A DNA stretch of 64,000 nucleotides from Bacteroidales bacterium UBA3297 (GCA_002362105.1 DETD01000019.1:262725-326724); one strand, 5' to 3'. Shown: positions 1 to 8,300, numbered from the stretch's first letter. The notes: generated from the letters alone by a model not told the origin. Numbers and translations are program-made.

Positions 1-25
1 GTAAACAATTCAACGTGTTAGTAAA

Positions 26-1210
26 ATGAACAATCTATTCAGAACATTAATTCCCCTTTTATTCGGACTTGTTTATGCCGTTTCTGGCTATGGACAACAG
101 GCTGAAAAGACCTTTGTAGACGGGGTTTTCACATACCGTGTGCTCGCTGACGGCGGTGTTGAACTGGTGAAGTGCGATAAGAAGGCGGCTGGCGATATAC
201 AGTTTCCACAGTCGGTGACTTTCGAGGGGAAATCTTACCCAATTACTGCAATAGGTGATTTTGCGTTCATCGATTGCGAAGATGTTGCACGCATTTCGTT
301 GCCTACAAATTTGCAAACTATTGGCTACCGCTCGTTTTATGGTTGCAGAAATCTTTCATCTATCAATATTCCGAACAAGGTTACGAGTATAGGAGTCGAG
401 GCTTTTAACTATTGTACAGGCCTGACGAAAATTGTAATTCCAGCCTCTGTTAACGAAATTGGCGATGGTGCTTTTTGGCACAATTGGGCACTAAAAAGCA
501 TTGTTGTCGATGTTGCGAACAAGGACTACGTGGATGTGAACGGTGTGCTGTTCTCGAAGAACTGGACAAGACTGATCTCTTATCCAGCTGGAAAGACGGA
601 CCAGACTTTCACTTTGCCGGCCAATACAACAACAATAGGGGCGGGTGCTTTCTCAAACTGTAAAGATTTGGTGTCGATTGTTTTGCCAAAGGACTTGGTG
701 GAAATCCGCCGGTATGCATTCCAAGAGTGTAACCGTTTGACCTCGATAACCATTCCAAAATCGATTGATGTGATTGAATCGGGCGTTTTCAATGGCTGTA
801 CAAGCCTGCGTCAGGTTTCTTTGCCCAAAAAGTTAAAACATATAGGAAACTATGCGTTCGAGAATTGCGCGTCGCTGGCGAACATTGTTATATCTGATGG
901 TGTTACCGAAATTGGCAACCGCGCGTTTGCCGGATGTTCTGAACTGAAGAGTGTGGCAATTCCTAGAACGCTGGAAGTAATGGGCGACGAGGCATTTTCT
1001 GAATGCGACTTGTTGAGTTCTATCCACCTGTTCGGAACGAAACCTCCGAAGGTGGGCACAAACGCTTTCTCGCCAAAGGTTTTTGAAAAAGCGACACTTT
1101 ATGTGAAGTATTACGCTGTTGACGCTTATAAACATGCCGAAGATTGGACAAACTTCCAATTTATATATAGGGAGCGTGCTACCTACCGCCCTTATGGAAC
1201 GAATTATTGA
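26..1210 (+). CDS. BspA-like leucine-rich repeat secreted protein
   Basis: A 394-residue protein with an N-terminal signal peptide (hydrophobic stretch at residues 5-20, likely cut near the YGQQ motif), followed by repeats of about 23 residues of the LRR_5/BspA type (pattern AFxxCxxLxxIxIPxxVxxIG) from about residue 70 to 350. BspA-type proteins are surface or secreted adhesin-like proteins in Bacteroidales; the ligand cannot be read from sequence. No obvious type IX sorting tail is visible at the C-terminus, which ends in a short polar stretch. The start is the first ATG in frame with the signal peptide. It lies 15 bases upstream of the ADP-ribosylglycohydrolase gene, so the two may be co-transcribed, although their functions look unrelated. 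Confidence 0.85.
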   Translation: MNNLFRTLIPLLFGLVYAVSGYGQQAEKTFVDGVFTYRVLADGGVELVKCDKKAAGDIQFPQSVTFEGKSYPITAIGDFAFIDCEDVARISLPTNLQTIGYRSFYGCRNLSSINIPNKVTSIGVEAFNYCTGLTKIVIPASVNEIGDGAFWHNWALKSIVVDVANKDYVDVNGVLFSKNWTRLISYPAGKTDQTFTLPANTTTIGAGAFSNCKDLVSIVLPKDLVEIRRYAFQECNRLTSITIPKSIDVIESGVFNGCTSLRQVSLPKKLKHIGNYAFENCASLANIVISDGVTEIGNRAFAGCSELKSVAIPRTLEVMGDEAFSECDLLSSIHLFGTKPPKVGTNAFSPKVFEKATLYVKYYAVDAYKHAEDWTNFQFIYRERATYRPYGTNY

Positions 1211-1225
1211 AAACACCATTAGTTC

Positions 1226-2035
1226 ATGATAGGAGCAATTATTGGTGATATTGTAGGCTCGATATATGAGTTCGACAATATCAAAACAAAGGATTTTGAA
1301 TTCTTTGGTAGAGGTGTCGAGTATACAGACGACAGTATATTGACGATTGCTACTGCCGATTGGTTATTGCATGGAGGACAAGCTGAAAATGCTTATTTCC
1401 GGTATGCGACAGATTATCCTTGTCCGATGGGCAGTTATGGAACTATGTTTGTAAACTGGGTTCATCGTGGCCGTAGTGGTGTTTTCCAACCATACAACAG
1501 TTGTGGCAACGGCTCGGCCATGCGTGTCGCACCGGTTGGATGGGCATTCGCTTCTGAGAAAGATACGCTTGCGGCTGCAAAGACTTCAGCCGAATGTACC
1601 CATAACCATCCCGAGGGTATAAAGGGAGCACAGGCGACGGCTCTTTGTATATATTTGGCCCGCCATGGGGTTACTGCGTCGGAAATAAAGGCTCGGATAG
1701 AGGCGGACTTTGGCTATGACTTGTCGTTGAGTGTTGATGAAATCCGTCCGCGGTACTCGTGGCAAGGATTAGACGGTGTTGTGTCGGGTGCGACCTGTCA
1801 GGGTAGCGTTCCACAAGCGATAATCTGTGCCCTTGAAGCCAATAGTTTTGAAGATGCTATCCGTAATGCCGTTAGTATAGGAGGCGATTCCGATACCATT
1901 GGCTGCATTGCCGGTGGAATTGCGGAAGCGCTTTTTGGAATACCTGAAGCTATCAGGGAAAAAGGTATGGGATATTTGTCCGAGCATCTCAAAAAAGTGG
2001 TGATGGATTTCGAAGCTAAATACGGTTGCAAGTAA
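1226..2035 (+). CDS. ADP-ribosylglycohydrolase family protein (DraG/ARH-like)
   Basis: A 269-residue soluble protein of the ADP-ribosylglycohydrolase family, which removes ADP-ribose from modified proteins, nucleic acids or small molecules using a binuclear magnesium centre. The family motifs are present: GAIIGDIVGS at the N-terminus, the metal-binding TDDS at about residues 34-37, and the C-terminal GGDSDTIGCIAGGI block that supplies the remaining metal ligands. The length matches the compact family members. The substrate cannot be deduced; no DraT-like transferase is nearby. It is followed by a strong hairpin at 2101-2135. Confidence 0.9.
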   Translation: MIGAIIGDIVGSIYEFDNIKTKDFEFFGRGVEYTDDSILTIATADWLLHGGQAENAYFRYATDYPCPMGSYGTMFVNWVHRGRSGVFQPYNSCGNGSAMRVAPVGWAFASEKDTLAAAKTSAECTHNHPEGIKGAQATALCIYLARHGVTASEIKARIEADFGYDLSLSVDEIRPRYSWQGLDGVVSGATCQGSVPQAIICALEANSFEDAIRNAVSIGGDSDTIGCIAGGIAEALFGIPEAIREKGMGYLSEHLKKVVMDFEAKYGCK

Positions 2036-2100
2036 TTGATTAGGTGAGGAACTAGAGGCGCTAGAAGGTTTGCTAGTGCCTGTCCTATTGGATACGAAAA

Positions 2101-2135
2101 GGGGGATGTGTCAAGAGTATAATGACACATCCCCC
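2101..2135 (+). terminator. Probable rho-independent terminator
   Basis: A perfect 13-base-pair stem (GGGGGATGTGTCA with its complement) encloses a 9-base loop and is followed by an AT-rich tail (taattatttt). It sits 65 bases after the stop codon of the ADP-ribosylglycohydrolase. The tail is not a clean T-run, so termination is inferred mainly from the stem. Confidence 0.65.
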
Positions 2136-2184
2136 TAATTATTTTAAAGGCTATATAGCCGTTCAACTTTCCGAGGAATAGAGT

Positions 2185-2301
2185 TTATGCCGCTCTCCAT
2201 TGAGAAGGCGTTTTCCCAGTAATTAATTTGAAGAAACGGACGAAATGTTGTGGATATTCGAAGCCAAGACGCTGGCTTAGGAACCTCCGGATTCGGTTCC
2301 A
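2185..2301 (-). pseudogene. AraC-family regulator, C-terminal HTH fragment
   Basis: Read on the minus strand this encodes a tail containing RLGFEYPQHFVRFFK and TGKTPSQWR, then a stop codon at 2185-2187. This is the second helix-turn-helix and terminal helix typical of AraC/XylS regulators. Upstream of about 2301 the frame no longer resembles the family and no start is visible, so only the last 35 or so residues survive. I read it as the relic of a deleted regulator gene. The rest of the interval 2036-2518 holds two hairpins and no other gene that I can support. Confidence 0.7.
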
Positions 2302-2344
2302 CCTTAACCACCTGCCCGGGTGCGAAACTGGTGACTAATGAAAA

Positions 2345-2366
2345 CAGCTGGTGATATCGCCAGTTG
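2345..2366 (+). terminator. Terminator-like hairpin with T-tract
   Basis: A 7-base-pair stem (CAGCTGG / CCAGTTG, one G-T pair) with an 8-base loop is followed by TTTTTATT. It has no intact gene immediately upstream on the plus strand and may be left over from a deleted gene. Confidence 0.45.
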
Positions 2367-2518
2367 TTTTTATTCTATTGCAGAAGGTAATCGTTGTGGA
2401 ACTTCACCGGTTTTCCTGCATATTTTTGAATAGCGGTTTCCTATTTAGCAATTATACGGAAGTTGTGGTTATACGTATGCGTCAAGTACGTTGGTGAACT
2501 CTTGAAATGAAAGTTATT

Positions 2519-3325
2519 TTACCATGGATTTTTAATGAATCGTACTGCATCTTTATTATCCATATTTAAAGCTGTGTTTAGGAAATATAAAGCGAATAGT
2601 TTCATTCTATTACTAGGTTTTTTCCCCTTCAAAATATAATAATTTTTAATGATGCAAAAGAGCGAAAAATATCCATCAGAAGATTGACTTTTGTCTATAT
2701 GATAAATTGTTCCGAAAAGCCCGCTACAATACTTGTAATTATAGTTATATCTATCTTTGTGTTTTCTATTAGGAAAGCAATTGTTTCTCAATGTGTCTAA
2801 TAAATTACAGTAAGAAAGAGAGTCTCCCTCAGTTATGATTTTAAGCAAGTATTTGTTTGTTATAAAACTATCACCTTGATTCCTTTCTATTTTTTCAGTT
2901 AGATCTAAAAATGATTCTGCTTCACTTTTGCTAATCAGGAACTCATTCTGGGATTTACCTTCGTTTTCAAAAAAAGTTTTCAAGTCATTTGCAAATTTTC
3001 CCATAGTTATGTTGTTTTTATCATAGTATTCATTCAGTAACCTAACTAATTCTTTGTATGCAAAACTATTATTGTAATCTAATGCCATCATTAAAGAATA
3101 TATAAAATATTCCGATTTGTAGAAACAATATGAATTCTGCTTAATTGAGTCTGTAACATATGCGGTTTTTTCATGTGCATTACTATCGTTATTACCAAGA
3201 AAATCGTTTAGAATTTCTTTTTCTGGGTTTACAAGTCCTGTTGGATACGACCATTTTTCTTCATCCGCATAAGCAGCATTAATCCACAAAACAACAGGCA
3301 AAGAAAACAATAAATAACTCTTCAT
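2519..3325 (-). CDS. Secreted protein of unknown function, paralogue A
   Basis: A 268-residue protein with a signal peptide (MKSYLLFSLPVVLWINAAYA, probable cleavage after AYA) and no recognisable domain. It is clearly paralogous to the neighbouring product of 3433-4239: the two share colinear motifs such as YxSEYFIYSLMMxLD, KIIxxGDS, YxSLxDTL and YHIDxSxxSDGYF. The gene is AT-rich compared with the dcw cluster and uses AT-ending codons, which suggests foreign origin. A short open frame (3279-3425) overlaps its start. I do not recognise the family. Repeated helical, TPR-like character in the C-terminal half is possible but not provable by eye. Confidence 0.7.
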   Translation of the reverse strand: MKSYLLFSLPVVLWINAAYADEEKWSYPTGLVNPEKEILNDFLGNNDSNAHEKTAYVTDSIKQNSYCFYKSEYFIYSLMMALDYNNSFAYKELVRLLNEYYDKNNITMGKFANDLKTFFENEGKSQNEFLISKSEAESFLDLTEKIERNQGDSFITNKYLLKIITEGDSLSYCNLLDTLRNNCFPNRKHKDRYNYNYKYCSGLFGTIYHIDKSQSSDGYFSLFCIIKNYYILKGKKPSNRMKLFALYFLNTALNMDNKDAVRFIKNPW

Positions 3326-3425
3326 TTCTATTTTCGTTTAAATAATAGTCAATATACTCCGAGGTTGGTATTACATCTCCATCAAAAGAACATATAATTT
3401 TCCCGTTTTTGAACACGTCCCACAT
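3279..3425 (-). CDS. Short open frame overlapping paralogue A (48 aa, possible tail fragment)
   Basis: A minus-strand frame of 48 codons starts at an ATG 7 bases past the stop of paralogue B and ends inside the first codons of paralogue A. It encodes a stretch with motifs WDVFKNGKIICSFDG and PTSEYIDYYL. A decayed copy of the same sequence, with in-frame stops, lies at the equivalent place upstream of paralogue B (about 4246-4300), which shows that this segment belongs to the duplicated unit. It may be a real small gene or the 3' end of a lost gene. Confidence that it is translated is low. Confidence 0.3.
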   Translation of the reverse strand: MWDVFKNGKIICSFDGDVIPTSEYIDYYLNENRNEELFIVFFACCFVD

Positions 3426-3432
3426 ACCACAA

Positions 3433-4239
3433 TTATTTAAATTGATTGTACTCCCTAATAGCAGATGGCAGTTTCATTTCAGCAGCTTTTTCAAGAAGAT
3501 ACATCAATAATTTCGCTGTATCCGTACTAGGCACTATTTCTTTCTCTAAATAAAAATTAACAATGGTGTTGTACAAGAAAAAATATCCATCAGGAGATTT
3601 GTTTCTATCTATATGATAAATAGAGTATAACAATATCTTTGATGTCCTATAATTATAAATAAAACGGTCTTCGGGAGAGAGACTTTCAATAATTTGGCAT
3701 TTTTGTTTTAGCGTATCTTCCAGTGAAGAATAGCATGTACTATCTCCTTTGCTGATTATCTTTTTAAGGTAAGCACTTTTTACTTTCCCTACTTTTTTAT
3801 TGTCAAATAAAATACTGATAAGACGCACAAATTTCTCATCATTCTGTTCAAAAGTATAATTTCCGATAGAACTTTTATCAGAGTGAAAAAAAGTCAAGAA
3901 GTCTTTGACAAAAAGTCCTTTTTCTATTTTGTACTTTTTATAAAAGTTATTAATGATTCTATCTAACTCATTTGCTGCTTTTTCATTTTTGAAATCAAGA
4001 GTCATCATCATTGAATATAAAAAAAACTCTGACTCATAATGACAAAATTTATTCTCTGGATCATGTGTATTGGTAATTTTTTTTAAAATAATACTATCGT
4101 TATTTGTTATAAATTGGTTTACATAATCACTTTCCTTTAGGCTTTCAGGATAATAGACAGATGATGTGTACCAATTATAATTTTCTGCATGAACACAACA
4201 AAATATGTTTAATAAAATTATTATATATTTATTTTTCAT
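3433..4239 (-). CDS. Secreted protein of unknown function, paralogue B
   Basis: About 268 residues with an N-terminal signal peptide (hydrophobic run IIILLNIFCC, cleavage probably after VHA) and no recognised domain. It aligns over its whole length with paralogue A downstream. I place the start at the second possible methionine, MKNKYII, because the upstream bases align with those before the ATG of paralogue A at exactly that codon; an earlier ATG at 4245 would add two residues. The gene is AT-rich. The pair is transcribed toward the AraC fragment. The genes may be lineage-specific accessory genes; no toxin, immunity or enzyme motif is evident. Confidence 0.7.
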   Translation of the reverse strand: MKNKYIIILLNIFCCVHAENYNWYTSSVYYPESLKESDYVNQFITNNDSIILKKITNTHDPENKFCHYESEFFLYSMMMTLDFKNEKAANELDRIINNFYKKYKIEKGLFVKDFLTFFHSDKSSIGNYTFEQNDEKFVRLISILFDNKKVGKVKSAYLKKIISKGDSTCYSSLEDTLKQKCQIIESLSPEDRFIYNYRTSKILLYSIYHIDRNKSPDGYFFLYNTIVNFYLEKEIVPSTDTAKLLMYLLEKAAEMKLPSAIREYNQFK

Positions 4240-4564
4240 TGTCATTTTGTTTTAATGCCTTATCTATATTTTGAGATGTTGGTTATCTATTTCCCATCAA
4301 AAGACGCAACTTGGCTCCCCCCCTATAGTGTGCTCAGATGTTACACTCTAGTGTGTATGAACGAAAAGGAGACAACCCTAGTTCCCTTTACGGTGTGAAT
4401 GGTGTTGATAATGAATTTATTAAATATATTTTACTGGACAATAGTATGATTCTTCGTCTGAATAATTAAAATTAATACTTTTTTGTTCCATGGCAAAGTG
4501 GGCAAATCCTTTCCGTAGCTATAATCTGAAATGTTTCGAGTATTTGAAGAGTTAGTATGATAGT

Positions 4565-4572
4565 TAACTTTG
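4565..4572 (+). promoter_or_regulatory. Bacteroidota -7 element before the Rpn pseudogene
   Basis: TAACTTTG matches the TAnnTTTG consensus exactly and lies 15 bases upstream of the ATG of the Rpn-like pseudogene. The -33 element is not obvious. Confidence 0.5.
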
Positions 4573-4587
4573 TGAAAACTAAGAACT

Positions 4588-4890
4588 ATGGGTATGTATT
4601 TAGAACTGAGATGCGACTTGGCATTTAAGGCGGTGTTTGCCGAGCATCCCGACCTTATTATCAGTTTCTTGAATGCGCTGTTGCCGTTCAAGAACGGGAG
4701 GTCGTGACCGAGGTCGAGTACCTGCCTACAGAAATGAGAATTTTATACATTTGCAAAAGGCAGAGAAATTTGGTTAATCGACACACTTTTTTATGGTGTT
4801 AGTTCCGTTTGTTATAGATATGAAGACGGATGTCTCTTCGAATACAGTCAACCATATTGTAAAGGATGTAAAATACAAGAAAACCCGTGA
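4588..4890 (+). pseudogene. Rpn/PD-(D/E)XK nuclease-transposase family, frameshifted remnant
   Basis: From the ATG at 4588 the frame reads a typical N-terminus of the Rpn family (recombination-promoting PD-(D/E)XK nucleases): LELRCDLAFKAVFAEHPDL, ISFLNALLPF. It hits TGA at 4705, while the shifted frame from 4701 continues the family sequence (VTEVEYLPTE), so a frameshift has inactivated it. From 4738 to 4890 the first frame is open again for 50 codons (motifs EIWLIDTLFYG, YRYEDGCLFEY) that I cannot assign; this may be internal sequence of the same relic or of another decayed gene. The remainder of the gap 4246-5007 holds only the decayed duplicate upstream of paralogue B and the terminator at 4939. 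Confidence 0.7.
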
Positions 4891-4938
4891 GGTTGAAGTT
4901 TTTCTCACACCGAATACCTTGGCACTGCGATAGAAAAA

Positions 4939-4972
4939 GAGGGTATATCACATATGTTTGTGATACACCCTC
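4939..4972 (-). terminator. Terminator of the dcw-yqeY operon
   Basis: A 14-base stem with one mismatch (GAGGGTGTATCACA on the minus strand) and a short loop is followed on the minus strand by TTTTTCTA. It lies 35 bases beyond the yqeY stop codon and is the expected 3' end of the long minus-strand operon. Confidence 0.75.
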
Positions 4973-5007
4973 TTGTTACTTTTATAGTGTTTGTATGGCT
5001 AACCGTA

Positions 5008-5457
5008 TCAGGCGAGGAGTTCCTTCACCTTATCGGAAATAGCTTTGCCTTCGGCTTTACCGGCCAATTGCTTCGAAGCCACGCCCATCACCTTGCCCAT
5101 TTCTTTGACAGAAGAAGCGCCGGTTTCGGCGATAATGGCTTTGATGGCGGCAGTCAGTTCCTCGTCGCTCATAGGTTTTGGCAAATAAGCCTCAATAACG
5201 GCAGCTTCGGCCAACTCGTTTTCAGCCAATTCGGTGCGGCCGTTTTGTGAATAGATTTCAGCGCTTTCTTTGCGTTGCTTCAACATTTTTTGAAGAATCT
5301 TCAATCCGGTCTCGTCGCTCATTTCGCCATCGGAACCTTTGGCGGTTTTCGCTTCAATAAACTCTTTCTTTATGCCGCGGAGGGCGGTGAGGCGTACCTG
5401 GTCTCGGTCCTTCATGGCTTGCATGATGTCTTTGCTGACTTGTTCAAATAATGCCAT
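5008..5457 (-). CDS. yqeY: GatB/YqeY domain protein
   Basis: A 149-residue single-domain protein of the YqeY family, related to the C-terminal helical domain of the GatB subunit of the tRNA amidotransferase. Family hallmarks are the N-terminal region with DRVRLTALRGIKKEF-like helices, the central KQRKESAEIYSQNGR segment, and the tail with MGKVMGV and GKAEGK. Its precise role is unsettled; tRNA binding is the usual suggestion. It follows the second ftsZ gene by 14 bases and is the last gene before the operon terminator. In many Bacteroidota a YqeY gene directly follows ftsZ, so its position is normal apart from the inserted paralogue. Confidence 0.9.
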   Translation of the reverse strand: MALFEQVSKDIMQAMKDRDQVRLTALRGIKKEFIEAKTAKGSDGEMSDETGLKILQKMLKQRKESAEIYSQNGRTELAENELAEAAVIEAYLPKPMSDEELTAAIKAIIAETGASSVKEMGKVMGVASKQLAGKAEGKAISDKVKELLA

Positions 5458-5471
5458 AGTATATATATGTT

Positions 5472-6830
5472 TTAATCAACGTTATTGTCTAGAAAATCGT
5501 TGTGTACAATCGGATTGTTAGGGTCGTTGCTGACAAAGGTGCTGTTGCTGCTCAGGTTCGAAGAACAGTTCCAGTTGGGAGCGTCGTCCTCTAATCTCGA
5601 CAGGTAGTTGTCGTCGTCGAAGTCAGTTAGGGAAACGGCAATCTTTTTGGGTTGCACTTCCGTCAGGGTTGGCACTTCTTGCTGTGGACGTGTACTTGCC
5701 GCTTCTGTAGGAGCGGTGGCTTTAACCGTGGTAATTCCGAAAGGGTTCGGAGTTACAGCGGGGGTGGGCGCTATAGTACTTGCAGGTTCCGCAGAAACCG
5801 ACTGAAGGGGTTTACGGACATTGTTGCCCAAAGTCATTTCTTTTAACTGCTCGTTGCTGATGCACTTGATGCCAGAAACAACAATGGTGACTTTCAACTG
5901 AGTGCCAAGTGAATCGTCGAACAACGTGCCCCAAATCTGGTCGCCATAGTAGCCGACCTGGTTTTTCAGCTCGTCGTTGATGATTTCCATTTCCTCGACG
6001 GTCATTTCGTTCTCGTACGAGGTGGCGTAGTTGATGATGATGCGCTTGCCGCCAGCTATGCTGTTGTTGACCAGCAGTGGCGACTCGAGGGCGTTGCGGA
6101 TGGCAATAATGGCGCGGTCGTGACCATCGCCAAAGCCTACCCCCATCATAATGTTCTGCCCGCCTTTCAGGGTGGTGCGCATATCTTCCATATCGGTGCA
6201 GACAATCTGAGTGCTGGTAACAGCGCCCGTAATGCCGTTAATGGCAGTGGCAATAATGTCGTCGGCACGGCCAAAGGCCTGGCTGAACTTCATGTTGCCA
6301 TATACGTTCTTAATCTGCTCGTTGGCGATGATGAGGAGCGAATCTACGTGTTGGCGCAGTTCGTCCAGTCCCTCGATAGCGCGGAGAACAAATTTTTCTC
6401 CTTCGAATTTGAACGGAATGGTGACAACTCCAATGGTAAGGATTCCCAGCTCTTGGGCGAAGCGTGCAATAACGGGCGAAGCCCCGGTACCAGTACCTTT
6501 ACCCATTCCGGCTGTAATGAAAACCATTTCAGCCCCTTTCAGAATGTACTTGATGTCGTCTTCGTTTTCCTCGGCGGCTTTCCGGCTAACCGAAGGGTCG
6601 GCACCAGAACCCAGTTTCGCGATGGCGAGTCTCTGTGGAAGTTTGAGCTGTTGGAGTGACTTTGCATCGGTATTGATGGCAACACAACTGACACCTGCAA
6701 TATTCTTATTGTAGATGTAGTTTACCGCATTGCTGCCTCCACCACCAACGCCCACCACTTTGATGATGGCTGCATTTGACGGCGTTTCGGCCAGCTCAGG
6801 TTGCGCAATATTTAAAGAAATGTCACTCAT
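5472..6830 (-). CDS. Second FtsZ paralogue (divergent tubulin-like GTPase)
   Basis: A 452-residue FtsZ homologue immediately downstream of a standard ftsZ (12-base gap). The GTPase domain covers about residues 20-340: nucleotide-binding VGVGGGGSNA (26-35), a G-box reading GMGKGTGTGAS (108-118), where typical FtsZ has GMGGGTGTGAA, and a T7 loop reading CTDMED (211-216) in place of NxDxxD. The two catalytic aspartates of the T7 loop are kept but its leading asparagine is cysteine, and a glycine of the G-box is lysine. The C-terminal 110 residues are a low-complexity linker ending in acidic and asparagine-rich sequence, without a clear IPxFLR-type tail peptide. It probably co-assembles with or modulates FtsZ. 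GTP binding looks plausible; hydrolysis rate cannot be judged. Confidence 0.88.
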   Translation of the reverse strand: MSDISLNIAQPELAETPSNAAIIKVVGVGGGGSNAVNYIYNKNIAGVSCVAINTDAKSLQQLKLPQRLAIAKLGSGADPSVSRKAAEENEDDIKYILKGAEMVFITAGMGKGTGTGASPVIARFAQELGILTIGVVTIPFKFEGEKFVLRAIEGLDELRQHVDSLLIIANEQIKNVYGNMKFSQAFGRADDIIATAINGITGAVTSTQIVCTDMEDMRTTLKGGQNIMMGVGFGDGHDRAIIAIRNALESPLLVNNSIAGGKRIIINYATSYENEMTVEEMEIINDELKNQVGYYGDQIWGTLFDDSLGTQLKVTIVVSGIKCISNEQLKEMTLGNNVRKPLQSVSAEPASTIAPTPAVTPNPFGITTVKATAPTEAASTRPQQEVPTLTEVQPKKIAVSLTDFDDDNYLSRLEDDAPNWNCSSNLSSNSTFVSNDPNNPIVHNDFLDNNVD

Positions 6831-6842
6831 TCGATATCGGTA

Positions 6843-8261
6843 TTATTGTAATTTGAACGTTTGTATGCTGTCGTCGGAATTGTTGTTCTTCTTAGGGTTA
6901 GAAGAGCGTTCCATGTCGTCGAGGCTGTTATCGTTGAACAGGTCGTCGAGCGAGCACCTTATAGGCTCGGGCTTGGTCGGTTTCTGAACCTCGGGCTCAA
7001 CCTCGGCTGCAGGCTGTACAGGAGCGGCTGCCTGAGTGGCAGGAGCTACAGGTGGTTGCTGTTGCTGTCTGACCGGTTCCGATGGTTTTACCTGTTCCTT
7101 GTTGAACACGTCGCAACCGTAGAACGCGTTGCTCAACTTGCTTTTCTGCTCGTCGGTCAACTTTTCGGGTGCGCGTTCGTAGTTGGCGGTAGGCTTCTTT
7201 TCAGTCTCTTTTGGCGATATGTTGAAGAGTTTGTCCATAAAGCTGCCGTTGGCAGGCTTGCTGGCCGGCTTAGCGCTTGGCTTTGTCTCCTTCAGGTCGT
7301 CGTCGGTAAGGTGAAGACCGGTAACAACAATGGTAACCTGCAAGTTCTCGCCCAACTCTTCCGAAGTGTTGCAACCCCAGATGATTTGCGCGCCTTTTCT
7401 CAACTTTTGTTGCAGATAGTCGGTAATTTCGCTGATTTCAGACATGTCTGCCTCGTATTCGTCAACACCCGACGAAATGTTCAGCAAAACGTTGCCCGAC
7501 TTGCTGATGTCGCTGTTGGTGAGCAGTGGAGACTCGAGGGCATTCTGGATGGCCTGCAGGGCACGTCCTTCTCCACTAGCAATGGCCGATCCCATAATGG
7601 CGTCGCCACTGTTGGTGAGAACGGTGCGCACGTCGTTCATATCGACGTTGATATACCCCGTCAGGGTAATCAGTTCGGCAATACCTTTAGCGGCAGTGGC
7701 CAAAACCGTATCGGCTTGCGAGAAAGCCTGCGAAATCTTCATATCGCCATACAGCTGTTTGATGCGCTCGTTGGTGATAATGATGATGGCGTCGACACTC
7801 TTACGCATTTCTTCCACACCTTCGAGGGCTTGCGACAAACGGTTCTCGCCTTCGAATACGAACGGAATGGTGACAATACCAACGGTAAGGATACCCTTGT
7901 TCTTTGCCGCCTTTGCAATAACTGGAGCGGCTCCTGTACCGGTTCCGCCTCCCATACCAGCGGTAACGAACACCATCTCGATGTCGTCTTCAAGCATGGA
8001 CTCGATTTCAGGGAGTGAGTCGATAGCGGCCTGTCTGCCGACTTCTGGTTTGTTGCCGGCTCCGAGACCTTTGTCTCCCATCTGAATCTTTTGTGGGATA
8101 GGTGAAAGGGCTAAAGCCTTTTTGTCGGTGTTGCAAACAACGAAACCCACATCGTGAATACCTTTGCGGAACATGAAGTTGGCAGCGTTGCCTCCACCTC
8201 CACCTACGCCAATAACTTTTATGATTGGTTTGTTAACATCTTCGTTCAATTCAATTTCCAT
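6843..8261 (-). CDS. ftsZ: Cell division protein FtsZ
   Basis: A 472-residue tubulin-like GTPase that forms the division ring. The signature GMGGGTGTG is at 102-110 and the catalytic T7 loop is a standard NVDMND at 205-210. The GTPase core runs to about residue 320. A long linker rich in P, Q and A (about 330-430) follows, with a polar C-terminus that lacks a canonical conserved C-terminal peptide of the IPxFLR type. The gene sits in normal dcw order after ftsA and is followed by a second, divergent ftsZ. Since the two are co-oriented and 12 bases apart they should be made from the same transcript. Confidence 0.97.
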   Translation of the reverse strand: MEIELNEDVNKPIIKVIGVGGGGGNAANFMFRKGIHDVGFVVCNTDKKALALSPIPQKIQMGDKGLGAGNKPEVGRQAAIDSLPEIESMLEDDIEMVFVTAGMGGGTGTGAAPVIAKAAKNKGILTVGIVTIPFVFEGENRLSQALEGVEEMRKSVDAIIIITNERIKQLYGDMKISQAFSQADTVLATAAKGIAELITLTGYINVDMNDVRTVLTNSGDAIMGSAIASGEGRALQAIQNALESPLLTNSDISKSGNVLLNISSGVDEYEADMSEISEITDYLQQKLRKGAQIIWGCNTSEELGENLQVTIVVTGLHLTDDDLKETKPSAKPASKPANGSFMDKLFNISPKETEKKPTANYERAPEKLTDEQKSKLSNAFYGCDVFNKEQVKPSEPVRQQQQPPVAPATQAAAPVQPAAEVEPEVQKPTKPEPIRCSLDDLFNDNSLDDMERSSNPKKNNNSDDSIQTFKLQ

Positions 8262-8300
8262 GCTCGTATATTTTTAATGTTAGTGGAAGGTTGTCTGTTA

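Noticed and set aside
2280..2345. Possible tRNA-like segment
   Set aside because: Some GGTTC-like words were noticed, but no acceptor stem or cloverleaf can be folded; part of it belongs to the AraC tail fragment.
6861..8018. A 385-codon plus-strand frame antisense to ftsZ
   Set aside because: Composition is a shadow of the ftsZ codons, with no recognisable protein features. The same applies to the long antisense frames over ftsA and murD.
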